A stretch of DNA of 39,144 nt from Clostridiales bacterium (GTDB taxonomy: Bacteria; Bacillota; Clostridia; Oscillospirales; QAMX01): the NCBI GenBank assembly GCA_016303065.1, contig JAEDMJ010000017.1:1-39144 (forward strand), in the 5' to 3' direction. Position numbers and translations under genes: made by a program. Below are positions 17,312-24,416 of this stretch, piece after piece (the stretch's first letter is position 1; each line of letters begins with the position of its first letter). The notes under the pieces are model-generated. The model searched no databases, was not told the DNA's origin, and worked only from the letters and a program-made list of their open reading frames with translations.

Positions 17312-17659
17312 ATGAAGGCTCTGTGCGAACCGAGCCGGTGCCGAATCGTTATGCTTTTGTCCGAGGGGACCTACTGCGTAAATGCCCTTGCATACATTCT
17401 CGGTATTTCCGCGTCGGCGGTTTCGCAGCATCTGCGGATACTGAGAGAGGCCGGCATAGTGTACAGTGAAAAGCTTGGGTATCACACGCATTACCGGCTT
17501 GACAAGGACAGGCTTTTGGAGCTTGCGAACGGGATCGCAGGCCTGACCCGGGAGAAGCCGGACAACTGCAGAAAAAAGGGCGTGGGATGCGAGGCGGCAA
17601 AAACGGTCGGCTGCAAAACGGAAAGAAACCCGAAAGCGGAAAGGAACGACAATGCTTAA
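17312..17659 (+). CDS. ArsR/SmtB-type transcriptional regulator with C-terminal cysteines
   Basis: The 115-residue protein is a winged helix of the ArsR type: EPSRCRIVMLL (helix 1-2), ISASAVSQHLRILREAGIV (recognition helix, residues 32-50) and a wing with GYHTHYRL. The standard ArsR ELCVC metal site is absent. Instead Cys5, Cys10 and Cys22 are near the N-terminus and Cys86, Cys93 and Cys101 lie in a C-terminal tail, suggesting a thiol, metal or redox ligand. The start is odd. The only in-frame ATG lies 19 nt after the GGGGGAGAGG box, and the residues upstream (TDIDAM) resemble the usual N-terminus, so a non-canonical start (for example ATC at 17303) is possible. It overlaps the exporter gene by 8 nt. 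Confidence 0.88.
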   Translation: MKALCEPSRCRIVMLLSEGTYCVNALAYILGISASAVSQHLRILREAGIVYSEKLGYHTHYRLDKDRLLELANGIAGLTREKPDNCRKKGVGCEAAKTVGCKTERNPKAERNDNA

Positions 17660-19385
17660 ACGATTTATTAAATACTATAAACCGCACAAACTGATGTTTG
17701 CGCTGGACATGCTGGCGTCGCTTTTGATATCGGTGATCGGCATGGTATACCCGATTGTTACAAACAGGATGCTCAACGACCTGATTCCGAACAGGCTTTA
17801 CCGGGAGATCATCTTAGCCGGACTCGTTGTTTTGGCGCTTTACGTGATAAGAATGCTCCTGCGCTATTTTGTCCAGTATTACGGCCACATCATCGGCGTC
17901 AGAATGCAGGCTCAGATGAGGAGCGATCTTTTCAGCCATCTTGAAAAGCTTCCCTATACTTTTTTTGACAACCACGAGACGGGAAGCATTCTGACCCGGC
18001 TCACAAGCGACCTTTTTGAAGTCAGCGAGCTTGCCCACCACGGGCCGGAAAACCTTTTCATCTGCGCCGTGATGATCGTTGGGTCTTTCGTCTATCTCTG
18101 CACCATTGACCTGTATCTGACGCTTATCATCTTTGCCTGCGTTCCGCTTTTGGCGGCGGTTTCGCTCATAATGCGGAAGAAAATGCGCGACGCCTTTACC
18201 GAGCGGAGAAAGAGCACGGCGGTTATAAACGCGGCGACGGAGTCAAGCATTACCGGTATCCGCGTTACCAAGGCTTTCACCAATTCGGAAAAGGAACTGG
18301 AAAAATTTGAGGTCGGAAACAGGCAGTTCGTCGATGCAAGCCGAAAGTCGTACGATGCGATGGGCAGGTTCCACGCCTCCACATCCTTCGTGACGGATGT
18401 GTTCAATGTTATCATACTTATCGCGGGCGGTCTTTTCCTTTACAGCGGGAGGATCAATTTTGCGGACTATTCCACGTTCATCGTCTCCGTCAATATGCTC
18501 ATATCCCCGGTAAACACGCTCATCTCCTTCGTTGAGCAGTATCAGAACGGCGTCACAGGGTTCAGAAGGTTTATCGAGATCATGGACGAAGCGCCGGAAG
18601 AAGACGCTCCCGACGCCGAACCCCTTAACAATGTGAGAGGGGACATCGAGCTTTCCCACGTGACTTTCAGCTACGGCGACGGCAGAGAAGTTCTTGACGA
18701 CGTGAGCCTTAAAGTCAACCGGGGCGAAATCGTCGCGCTTGTCGGGCCCTCGGGCGGCGGCAAGACGACGATTTGCCACCTTATTCCGGCCTTCTACAAG
18801 CTTGGAGAGGGAAAGATACTTGTGGACGGCAGGGACATTTCAAAGATCACGCTGGACTCTCTCAGGCGGAACATCGGCATCGTCCAGCAGGACGTATTCC
18901 TTTTCAACGGCTCCATCCGCGACAATATTCTCTACGGCAGGCTTGACGCAACGGACGAGGAGGTCATCGAGGCGGCAAAGCGCGCCAATATTCACGATTA
19001 CGTCATGAGCCTCGAAAAGGGATACGACACGGAGATCGGAGAGCGGGGCGTCCGTCTTTCGGGAGGCCAGAAACAGCGGCTCTCCATTGCGAGAGTTTTC
19101 CTTAAAGACCCGGCGATACTCATTCTTGACGAGGCGACCTCGGCCCTTGACAACACGACGGAAATTCTGATTCAGCAGGCTCTTGACGAGCTCTGCCGGG
19201 GAAGAACGACGATCGTCGTTGCCCACAGGCTTTCGACCATCAAGCGCGCGAAAGAGATCGCCGTTATTTCGGAAGGAAGGATCATCGAAAAAGGAACTCA
19301 CGGGGAGCTCATGGCGCTCGGCGGCACTTATAAACAGCTTTACAGTCTTCAGTTCCGGGACGACGAGACCGACGGAAGTATTTGA
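17652..19385 (+). CDS. ABC exporter, fused permease and ATPase (MsbA/MdlB type)
   Basis: This 577-residue half-transporter would work as a dimer to export a lipid, peptide or drug. The first ~310 residues form the six-helix type-I exporter domain (DNHETGSILTRLTSDLFEV is the coupling-helix region). The nucleotide-binding domain has Walker A GPSGGGKTT (near 364), Q-loop IVQQDVFLF, signature LSGGQKQRLS (near 469), Walker B ILILDEATSALD and the H-loop AHRLSTI. All catalytic motifs are intact. It is co-transcribed with an ArsR-type regulator, so it is probably induced by the compound or metal that the regulator senses. The substrate is not evident. Confidence 0.95.
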   Translation: MLKRFIKYYKPHKLMFALDMLASLLISVIGMVYPIVTNRMLNDLIPNRLYREIILAGLVVLALYVIRMLLRYFVQYYGHIIGVRMQAQMRSDLFSHLEKLPYTFFDNHETGSILTRLTSDLFEVSELAHHGPENLFICAVMIVGSFVYLCTIDLYLTLIIFACVPLLAAVSLIMRKKMRDAFTERRKSTAVINAATESSITGIRVTKAFTNSEKELEKFEVGNRQFVDASRKSYDAMGRFHASTSFVTDVFNVIILIAGGLFLYSGRINFADYSTFIVSVNMLISPVNTLISFVEQYQNGVTGFRRFIEIMDEAPEEDAPDAEPLNNVRGDIELSHVTFSYGDGREVLDDVSLKVNRGEIVALVGPSGGGKTTICHLIPAFYKLGEGKILVDGRDISKITLDSLRRNIGIVQQDVFLFNGSIRDNILYGRLDATDEEVIEAAKRANIHDYVMSLEKGYDTEIGERGVRLSGGQKQRLSIARVFLKDPAILILDEATSALDNTTEILIQQALDELCRGRTTIVVAHRLSTIKRAKEIAVISEGRIIEKGTHGELMALGGTYKQLYSLQFRDDETDGSI

Positions 19386-19427
19386 CGCGGCTTTGCTTTC
19401 GAGCCGGAAAGAAATGCCGGTCTTTTA

Positions 19428-19521
19428 GGTTTCCCACAGAGGGAAACCGCCCGTAAAAAAAACAAAAGGCCGCTTTTGAGCGGAATTCCCCTTCCCGGCA
19501 GACTTTCGCGGCCTGCCGGGA
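19428..19521. repeat. Two hairpins in the gap after the ABC exporter
   Basis: GGTTTCCC/GGGAAACC (19428-19448, 5-nt loop) and TCCCGGCAG/CTGCCGGGA (19493-19521) are perfect inverted repeats. Neither is followed by a T-run on the plus strand. They may be weak terminators or processing sites. The rest of the 19386-19764 gap contains a possible short ORF and the next promoter. Confidence 0.5.
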
Positions 19522-19536
19522 GGGAGGAGCTTTTCA

Positions 19537-19623
19537 ATGCATAAACTAAAGTCCGGAATACCGGAATTATATTTGTTTGTTTTGCCCTGCCTGCTTAAAA
19601 AAGTCCCGCGGGCTGCGTTTTGA
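19537..19623 (+). CDS. Candidate 28-residue small hydrophobic protein
   Basis: An ATG with a near-perfect ribosome binding site (GGGAGGAG, 9-nt spacing) opens a 28-codon frame with a hydrophobic centre (ELYLFVLPCLL) and basic ends. It follows a stable hairpin and has no promoter of its own, so it would depend on read-through from the exporter gene. I cannot compare it with homologues; it may be chance. Confidence 0.3.
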   Translation: MHKLKSGIPELYLFVLPCLLKKVPRAAF

Positions 19624-19672
19624 CAGAACTTTCGTCAAAAAAACGAAAATTCGGGATTTTGTGAAAAATCTG

Positions 19673-19701
19673 TTGACATATTCCCTGGAGAATGATATAC
19701 T
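19673..19701 (+). promoter_or_regulatory. Promoter of the E2-like gene
   Basis: TTGACA (19673-19678), 17-bp spacer, TATACT (19696-19701) with extended TGa. Confidence 0.87.
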
Positions 19702-19764
19702 GTTAACAATATATAAAAAAATTTAAGTATTTTTTGCCTGAAGGGGTAGAAAGGTTCATCTTTA

Positions 19765-20622
19765 ATGAGAGCAGACGGAATCAGAGTAAAAGACGTAGAT
19801 CCGATGTACGCGCTTATCCCGTATTTTCTTACAAAACGCTATGATGCAATGAACATGATCACTCTCGACCTTCCCGAAGAGCCGATGAAGGATTACATGA
19901 ACCGCAAGCGCAGGGACGGAACGCCGATAAGCCACCTTGCTCTGATCATTGCGGCGTATGTTCAGGTCATCGCCGAATTTCCGGCGATAAACCGTTTTGT
20001 CAAAAACAAACGCATTTTCCAGCACAAGGACATAACCGTTTCAATGGTCGTGCTCCGCCCGGGAAACGACAGCGACACGATGTCGAAGATATATTTTGAC
20101 CCGGAAGACACGATATTCGACGTTCAGAACAAGATAAACACATATATCACCGAAAACCGCCGGGACAACAATGCGAATTCCCTTGACAAGTGGATGGGTT
20201 TTCTGCTTAAATTCCGTCTTATCGTCCGTGCGCTTGTTGCGCTGATACGCTGGCTTGACAATATCGGTCTTTTGCCGATGGCGGTCATAAAGGCGAGCCC
20301 GTTCCATGCGAGCCTTCTGATTTCAAACCTTGCCAGCATCCGCACCAATCACATCTATCACCATGTTTACGAGTTCGGAACGACAAGCGTTGCGATAACC
20401 ATGGGAAACATGGAAGAGGTTCCGCGCCGTTCACGCGAGGGAGTGACCTTTGACAGGTGCATTCCCCTGGGCGTCGTTATGGACGAAAGAATTTGCAGCG
20501 GACACTATTTTGCGCAGGCTTTTGCGAGAATGCGCGAGTATCTCAAAAGCCCCGAAAAGCTCGAAAGCTCATACCTTTCCAAGCATCCGGAGCTTTTGAA
20601 AAGCGAAGAAGAGAAAAAGTAA
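19765..20622 (+). CDS. Stand-alone 2-oxoacid dehydrogenase E2-like acyltransferase domain protein
   Basis: The 285-residue protein resembles the catalytic (chloramphenicol acetyltransferase-like) domain of E2 subunits, without lipoyl or subunit-binding domains. Recognisable parts are the N-terminal RRDGTPISHLALIIAAYVQVIAEFPAINRF, the central SLLISNLASI, TSVAITMGNM, and the C-terminal segment where the active-site motif should be. E2 enzymes have DHRxxDG; here residues 240-247 read D-E-R-I-C-S-G-H, so the catalytic His is Glu and the Asp is Ser. It is a single-gene unit with its own promoter and terminator and no E1 or E3 nearby. It probably forms a trimer, but whether it transfers an acyl group is doubtful. 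Confidence 0.85.
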   Translation: MRADGIRVKDVDPMYALIPYFLTKRYDAMNMITLDLPEEPMKDYMNRKRRDGTPISHLALIIAAYVQVIAEFPAINRFVKNKRIFQHKDITVSMVVLRPGNDSDTMSKIYFDPEDTIFDVQNKINTYITENRRDNNANSLDKWMGFLLKFRLIVRALVALIRWLDNIGLLPMAVIKASPFHASLLISNLASIRTNHIYHHVYEFGTTSVAITMGNMEEVPRRSREGVTFDRCIPLGVVMDERICSGHYFAQAFARMREYLKSPEKLESSYLSKHPELLKSEEEKK

Positions 20623-20644
20623 AAAGCGTCTCATGTGAAAGTTC

Positions 20645-20680
20645 AAAGCCCCCGCACTCAGAACGAGTGCGGGGGCTTTT
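20645..20680. terminator. Bidirectional terminator
   Basis: AAAGCCCCCGCACTC and GAGTGCGGGGGCTTT form a 15-bp perfect stem with a 5-nt loop, with T on the 3' side in both directions. It serves the plus-strand E2-like gene and the minus-strand phosphoesterase operon. Confidence 0.93.
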
Positions 20681-20695
20681 ACGCCGGCTCCGCGG

Positions 20696-21424
20696 TCAGA
20701 AAGAGAGGATCACAAGCATCGTCGGGTCGAAAATCCGCGGGACCCAGGTGTGGTTGGAAAGCCCCGGGCTTACGACAAGGCGTTTGTCGTAGATCCCGCA
20801 GGTGTATTTGGGAAAGAGCCCCTGTCCGGGGGCGAAGACACCCTGATTGCCGATTCGCCACTGGCCTCCGTGGGCATGTCCGGAAACGACGATGTCGATT
20901 CTGAGCGGGCGGATGTATTTGTCGTAAACCTCCGGATGGTGGCTGAGCAGCAGTTTTGTCCCCTCCATGGAGGCAAATCTGCGGAGAAAGCGGAGGTTTG
21001 GAGCGGGGGTGTGGATGTGGTCGCCGGGAACGATGACGGAGTTGAGCCCTCCGATCAAAAGACCCCGGTGAGTGACGAAATCGTCTTCCAAAAGGACGGC
21101 GCCGGTCCGGCGGATACGCCGGCGGTTTTGGTCGTCGACGCTGCTCTCGTGGTTTCCGAGAGAGTAAAACGTCGGGGCAAGCTCGGAAAAACGCCGCAAA
21201 AGTTCAAAGCCCGCAAGGTTTGAGTGCCTGTTTGAGGGGGCATAGTGCTTTTCAAGGTCATTGAGCGCGGACATGAAGTCTCCGGGGATAAGGATGAGAT
21301 CCGGCTTTTCGGAAGCCACGGCGTCAAGCACGGCGCTGTGGTTTCTGTTGTGGAGGTCGGAGACGACCGCGGCGCGGAGTCCGAAACGCTTTTTTGCGGG
21401 AAATTTCCAATAGACAGTCTGCAT
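20696..21424 (-). CDS. Calcineurin-like metallophosphoesterase
   Basis: This 242-residue protein is a two-metal phosphoesterase. It has VSDLHN (D23, H25), PGDF (D49), the GNHES motif (residues 90-94), and SGHAHGGQW near residue 185, which together form the complete metal ligand set. It lacks the N-terminal membrane helix of the YkoQ/YaeI group, which it otherwise resembles, so it is probably cytoplasmic. AAAGGACG precedes the ATG. It is the second gene of a minus-strand pair with the isomerase-like gene (31-nt gap). Substrate unknown. Confidence 0.92.
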   Translation of the reverse strand: MQTVYWKFPAKKRFGLRAAVVSDLHNRNHSAVLDAVASEKPDLILIPGDFMSALNDLEKHYAPSNRHSNLAGFELLRRFSELAPTFYSLGNHESSVDDQNRRRIRRTGAVLLEDDFVTHRGLLIGGLNSVIVPGDHIHTPAPNLRFLRRFASMEGTKLLLSHHPEVYDKYIRPLRIDIVVSGHAHGGQWRIGNQGVFAPGQGLFPKYTCGIYDKRLVVSPGLSNHTWVPRIFDPTMLVILSF

Positions 21425-21455
21425 GGTTCGTCCTTTCGGGGGAAGGGGAGTTTTT

Positions 21456-22247
21456 TTACCAGTTCAAAAGTTCGAGCATATCGCGGCTCACCTGTTCTGC
21501 GCTTACGGTGCGGCCGCATTCAAAGGTGACAAAGCCGTCGTAGCCGGTTTCGTCGATCGCTTTGAAAATATTCCTGTAATTGAGTTCGCCGGTTCCGGGC
21601 TGATTGCGTCCGGGAACGTCTCCGACGTGGATGTGTCCGATGCGGGATATGTTGTTTTTGATTGTGTCTATGACGTTTCCTTCGGAAATCTGCTGGTGGT
21701 ATACGTCATAGAGGATCCTGACGTCGGGGGAGGAGACTTCGTCGATTATGTCGGCCGCTTCGGATGTGTTGACAAGATAGTAGCCCTTGTGGTTGACGAG
21801 CACGTTCAGCGGTTCGAGAACAAGCTTTACGCCGGAACCTTTCACGAGTTCGGCGGCGCGGCGAAGCGCGGTCACGATGTTTGTGTGCTGGACATAGCGC
21901 GATACGTCGCTGCGCTCGTTTCCCGTTGTAACGCAGATATTCGGGCATTTGAGCTTCAGCGCGGCCGCGAGAGTCTCTTCAATGGATCTGAGAAATGCGT
22001 CGTGGGTGTCGCTCCAGACGATGCCTCTTGCCATGTAGAGGATTTTGTCAATTTCGGGGTTCTGACTTGAGAAAAGTATGCAGGACTGCTGCATTCCGGT
22101 TTCGTCGATGACGGCGCGGGCGCGGTCAAGATCGATATTCTTCCAGCCGAGGATCTCAAGCGCCTTAAATCCGTATTTCTTTGCTTCATAGTATTTCTGG
22201 TAATAATCGCCGTCGTACCATCCGCCGTTGGTTGAAAGAGTGAACAT
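21456..22247 (-). CDS. Sugar-phosphate isomerase/epimerase-type TIM barrel (hydroxypyruvate isomerase-like)
   Basis: The 263-residue protein has the xylose-isomerase-like TIM barrel: KYGFKALEILGW with the first metal Glu, VKLVLEPLN, RILYDVYHQQ, and HIHVGDVPGRNQPGTGELNY. The last is the signature of the hydroxypyruvate isomerase group, and FVTFECG carries the last metal Glu. The ATG at 22247 has GGGAGG about 9 nt upstream; an in-frame upstream extension is not credible. Members isomerise or epimerise small sugars or sugar acids. It heads a two-gene minus-strand operon with its own promoter. The actual substrate is unknown. Confidence 0.9.
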   Translation of the reverse strand: MFTLSTNGGWYDGDYYQKYYEAKKYGFKALEILGWKNIDLDRARAVIDETGMQQSCILFSSQNPEIDKILYMARGIVWSDTHDAFLRSIEETLAAALKLKCPNICVTTGNERSDVSRYVQHTNIVTALRRAAELVKGSGVKLVLEPLNVLVNHKGYYLVNTSEAADIIDEVSSPDVRILYDVYHQQISEGNVIDTIKNNISRIGHIHVGDVPGRNQPGTGELNYRNIFKAIDETGYDGFVTFECGRTVSAEQVSRDMLELLNW

Positions 22248-22305
22248 ATGGGGTTTCCTCCCTGTGTTTTTTTGTTGGGAACGGAGCTGTAACGCCCTTT
22301 TTCTG

Positions 22306-22334
22306 ATTATAGCATATGGCGGCGGCCATTGCAA
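22306..22334 (-). promoter_or_regulatory. Promoter of the isomerase-phosphoesterase operon
   Basis: On the minus strand: TTGCAA (22334-22329), 17-bp spacer, TATAAT (22311-22306) with extended TGc. Confidence 0.83.
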
Positions 22335-22389
22335 GAAAAAGCTTTGACAGGAGCCTTGGGGGAATAATTTTTGCGGAAAAAACCGCAAC

Positions 22390-23037
22390 CTAAAGCCTTC
22401 CTCCGAAGTAATCCCTTAGGACGGACCATTTCAGAAAGACGGTTTCGTGACCGGACGAGCTTATTCGCGACATGAGCGTGTCGGCCGTGTCGAAAACGAC
22501 GAAGAGCGTTTCTTTTCCGCGGCGGACCGTGAAATATTTTGAACCGAGCTCTCCGGAAACGGAGATAACCGGTGAAAATTCGTCGATCAGCTCGCCGAGT
22601 TCGCGCTCGCTGAGCGGCTGCTTCTGGGCGCGTCCGTTTTTTGAAAGCACGGTCATATGGCGTCTCGGCGTTATGAGCGCGGCGTTGCCCTCTTCTTCGC
22701 TTACGGTTGCTCCGCCCGGCGCGGTCCGGACGGAAGAGAAAACTCCGATCCCCGCGGAGATAAGTTGGCCTGCTGCGGCGGTAAGTCCGGGGGAAGGCGC
22801 GTCGGCGTCGAGAAAAATGCTGTCTGCGCGGCATTCGCGGCACTCCCGGATAAGCGCGCCGGCAAGTCCGGAGGGCGCGGAGAGCGTTTCGACGCATATC
22901 ATCGGGCAGCGGCGGGGGTTTTGCGGCCGGAAAAGCGCGTCTTCTTCGGCGCGCCAGCCGGAAAGACATATTTCCGCTCCGCACCGAAGCGCGGCGGCGT
23001 ATGCCGTCGGGGGCGTGTGGACATATATCTTCGCCAC
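22390..23037 (-). CDS. Conserved-looking hypothetical protein, probable TIM-barrel fold
   Basis: The 215-residue protein has no motif I can name. The GTG at 23037 is chosen over one four codons upstream because AGGTGA then sits about 8 nt away and the product begins MAKIYVHTPP. Alternating strand/helix pattern, the DSIFLDADAP segment after the second strand, and SPVISVSGELGSKYFTV followed by ETLFVVFDTADTLMSRI near the end suggest a degenerate TIM barrel, such as is common among uncharacterised clostridial proteins. It is divergent from the SanA-type gene, with overlapping -10 boxes. No function is proposed. Confidence 0.78.
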   Translation of the reverse strand: MAKIYVHTPPTAYAAALRCGAEICLSGWRAEEDALFRPQNPRRCPMICVETLSAPSGLAGALIRECRECRADSIFLDADAPSPGLTAAAGQLISAGIGVFSSVRTAPGGATVSEEEGNAALITPRRHMTVLSKNGRAQKQPLSERELGELIDEFSPVISVSGELGSKYFTVRRGKETLFVVFDTADTLMSRISSSGHETVFLKWSVLRDYFGGRL

Positions 23038-23069
23038 GGTGAAAATCACCTGCTTTACAAAAAAATATG

Positions 23070-23097
23070 TTGAAAAAGCAAATGTTTAAGCTATAAT
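23070..23097 (+). promoter_or_regulatory. Promoter of the SanA-type gene
   Basis: TTGAAA (23070-23075), 16-bp spacer, TATAAT (23092-23097). Its -10 overlaps the -10 of the opposing promoter. Confidence 0.7.
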
Positions 23098-23123
23098 ATA
23101 TTATATACTATCTGAAAGGTCAA
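23095..23123 (-). promoter_or_regulatory. Promoter of the minus-strand hypothetical gene
   Basis: On the minus strand: TTGACC (23123-23118), 17-bp spacer, TATATT (23100-23095). Overlaps the plus-strand promoter. Confidence 0.6.
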
Positions 23124-23126
23124 ATA

Positions 23127-23147
23127 ATGCGGTATTTACATATATGA
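23127..23147 (+). CDS. Possible six-codon leader peptide coupled to the SanA-type gene
   Basis: ATG CGG TAT TTA CAT ATA TGA encodes MRYLHI. It has the only good ribosome binding site in the area (GAAAGG, 7 nt before its ATG), and its TGA overlaps the ATG of the next gene as ATGA. The following gene has no binding site of its own at normal spacing, so ribosomes may reach it by re-initiation. Too short to judge by any other means. Confidence 0.4.
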   Translation: MRYLHI

Positions 23148-23809
23148 AAACTTCAAAACGATTTTTTAAGTGGGCGCTGCTTGCCGCTCTGGCGTGTCTT
23201 GCGGTGACGGCCGTCTGCAATGCCTGGGTGTGCATTTCGGCAAATAAGAACATTCTGACAAGAGAAGAGGCCGTGGGGCTCGGGTACGACTGCGTGCTGG
23301 TGCTGGGCTGCGGAGTTCTGGCGGACGGAACGCCCACGGTCATGCTCTCGGACCGCATTGACGAGGGCGTTGAACTTTACAGGCTCGGCGCGGGAAAAAA
23401 GCTTTTGATGAGCGGGGATCACGGAACGGAGGAGTATGACGAGGTCGCCGCGATGAAACAGCGGGCTTTGGAGAAGGGCGTTCCGGAGGAGGACATCTTC
23501 AAGGACCATGCGGGTTTTTCGACATACGAGAGCCTTTACCGGGCGAAGGTCGTTTTCGGCGCGGACAAAGTCGTGATTGTGACACAGAAATACCACCTTT
23601 ACCGGGCGCTCTACATTGCAAAAAGTCTTGGGCTGGACGCCGTCGGAGTTGCGTCGGACCCGCGGGAGTACCGGGGAGAGCTGTACCGCCAGGTCAGAGA
23701 GTATGCGGCGAGAGTGAAAGATTTCGGAATGTGCCTGTTTAAGCCGCTTCCGACTTACCTCGGAGAGCTGATACCCATAAGCGGGGACGGAAGACTGACG
23801 GAAGGCTGA
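23144..23809 (+). CDS. ElyC/SanA/YdcF-family (DUF218) membrane-anchored protein
   Basis: The 221-residue protein has an N-terminal signal anchor (about residues 9-30) and a DUF218 domain: DCVLVLGCGVLADGTPTVML, DEGVELYRLGAGKKLLMSGDHG, STYESLYRAK and VVIVTQKYHLYRALYIAK. SanA and ElyC influence envelope integrity and peptidoglycan synthesis in enterobacteria; the biochemical activity is unknown. It is first in a pair with a small DUF3006-like gene 28 nt downstream. The start has no ribosome binding site of its own. Confidence 0.92.
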   Translation: MKTSKRFFKWALLAALACLAVTAVCNAWVCISANKNILTREEAVGLGYDCVLVLGCGVLADGTPTVMLSDRIDEGVELYRLGAGKKLLMSGDHGTEEYDEVAAMKQRALEKGVPEEDIFKDHAGFSTYESLYRAKVVFGADKVVIVTQKYHLYRALYIAKSLGLDAVGVASDPREYRGELYRQVREYAARVKDFGMCLFKPLPTYLGELIPISGDGRLTEG

Positions 23810-23837
23810 ACCGATTATCGGGAAACGGAGGAGTATT

Positions 23838-24005
23838 ATGGAACCGAAAGATTACGTCGTTTCAAAAATCGAGGGAGAGTATGCCACACTCACGGAGAAA
23901 ACGAGCGGCGAAGAGCTGTTCATCGCTCTGGCCCTTCTGCCGGCCGGGACGGACGTGGGTACAAAGCTGCATTACGAAATGCTGGAATATACCGTTTCGG
24001 AGTGA
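23838..24005 (+). CDS. Small DUF3006-like protein
   Basis: The frame gives 55 residues (MEPKDYVVSKIEGEYATLTE to YTVSE) with an ideal GGAGGAG site 5 nt before the ATG and a terminator 20 nt after the stop. The pattern of a YVVxxIEGxYA strand, a GEELFIALALLP strand and G-x-K-L near the end resembles DUF3006, a small beta-barrel protein of Firmicutes with unknown function. The alternation of hydrophobic residues and the sharp gene boundaries make a real gene likely. Confidence 0.82.
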   Translation: MEPKDYVVSKIEGEYATLTEKTSGEELFIALALLPAGTDVGTKLHYEMLEYTVSE

Positions 24006-24024
24006 TTACCCCAGTCAGAGCGCG

Positions 24025-24058
24025 AGCGCCGCTTTCCGGAGAAAAGCGGCGCTTTTTC
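24025..24058 (+). terminator. Intrinsic terminator before the B12 operon
   Basis: AGCGCCGCTT pairs with AAGCGGCGCT around a 9-nt loop, followed by TTTTTCTG. The next promoter begins three bases later. Confidence 0.92.
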
Positions 24059-24060
24059 TG

Positions 24061-24089
24061 TTGACATTTGTCCGGCTCGGTGGTATACT
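24061..24089 (+). promoter_or_regulatory. Promoter of the cobalamin-riboswitch operon
   Basis: TTGACA (24061-24066), 17-bp spacer, TATACT (24084-24089) with extended TGg. Transcription would start near 24096, about 45 nt before the aptamer. Confidence 0.9.
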
Positions 24090-24141
24090 TTCTCTGTTCC
24101 CCGGGAGGCTTTACCGGAGAGGAAAAATGAAAACTGAAAAA

Positions 24142-24283
24142 ACGCGCTGCGGTTTCCCGGTGGCGGTCGACGCAGAACCGGGGATCAGAGGGAAGTTCGG
24201 TGAAATTCCGTCGCAACTGCCATTACCGTGATCGGAGGCGGATCAATGCTTTCGTAAGTCGGAATACTTGCCGCAGAGTGCGT
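24142..24283 (+). ncRNA. Cobalamin (B12) riboswitch aptamer
   Basis: The core matches the cobalamin riboswitch consensus in order: AGAGGGAAG, then TTCGGTGAAATTCCGTCGCA (consensus GGTGAAATCC-GC), then ACTGCCATTACCGTGA (consensus CCCGCCACTGTGA), then GTAAGTCGGAATACTTGCCG (consensus AGTC-GGATACCTGCC). The ends can close a P1 helix through CTGCGG (24147-24152) and CCGCAG (24271-24276). No protein-coding frame explains this conservation. Binding of adenosylcobalamin or a related corrinoid normally shuts off the downstream genes, which here encode an ECF transporter and transcobalamin-like proteins. Subclass (adenosyl versus other ligands) cannot be decided by eye. Confidence 0.92.
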
Positions 24284-24328
24284 GGCAGCCGGTCTGATTC
24301 AAAAAACCGGGAGCTTTTGGGCGATTTG

Positions 24329-24416
24329 AAAAGCGCAGCCGTTTAAAATTTTCGCATGGGGTTTCGGTCGTGACCCTTTTGTCTGCGTGCGAAAATTCAA
24401 AAACTGTTGCGCTTTT
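24329..24416 (+). promoter_or_regulatory. Candidate antiterminator hairpin of the cobalamin riboswitch
   Basis: Two nested helices line up: AAAAGCGCAGCCGTTT (24329-24344) with AAACTGTTGCGCTTTT (24401-24416), one mismatch, and inside it AATTTTCGCA (24347-24356) with TGCGAAAATT (24388-24397), perfect. The 3' arm covers the first eight bases of the terminator stem, so the two structures exclude each other. GCTTTT (24313-24318) could in turn capture AAAAGC (24329-24334), giving a route for the aptamer to break the antiterminator. Confidence 0.65.

Noticed and set aside
20645..20680. Strong GC hairpin considered as a repeat element
   Set aside because: Position between convergent genes and T on both sides identify it as a bidirectional terminator.
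22472..23089. 205-codon plus-strand frame opposite the unknown minus-strand gene
   Set aside because: The minus-strand frame has a promoter, a binding site and a more natural residue pattern; the plus-strand frame is Ser/Arg/Pro-rich and lacks start signals.
24127..24231. 34-codon frame with a good ribosome binding site inside the cobalamin riboswitch
   Set aside because: It lies across the conserved aptamer core, whose bases are explained by RNA structure. The peptide has no recognisable pattern. Translation there would disturb the switch.
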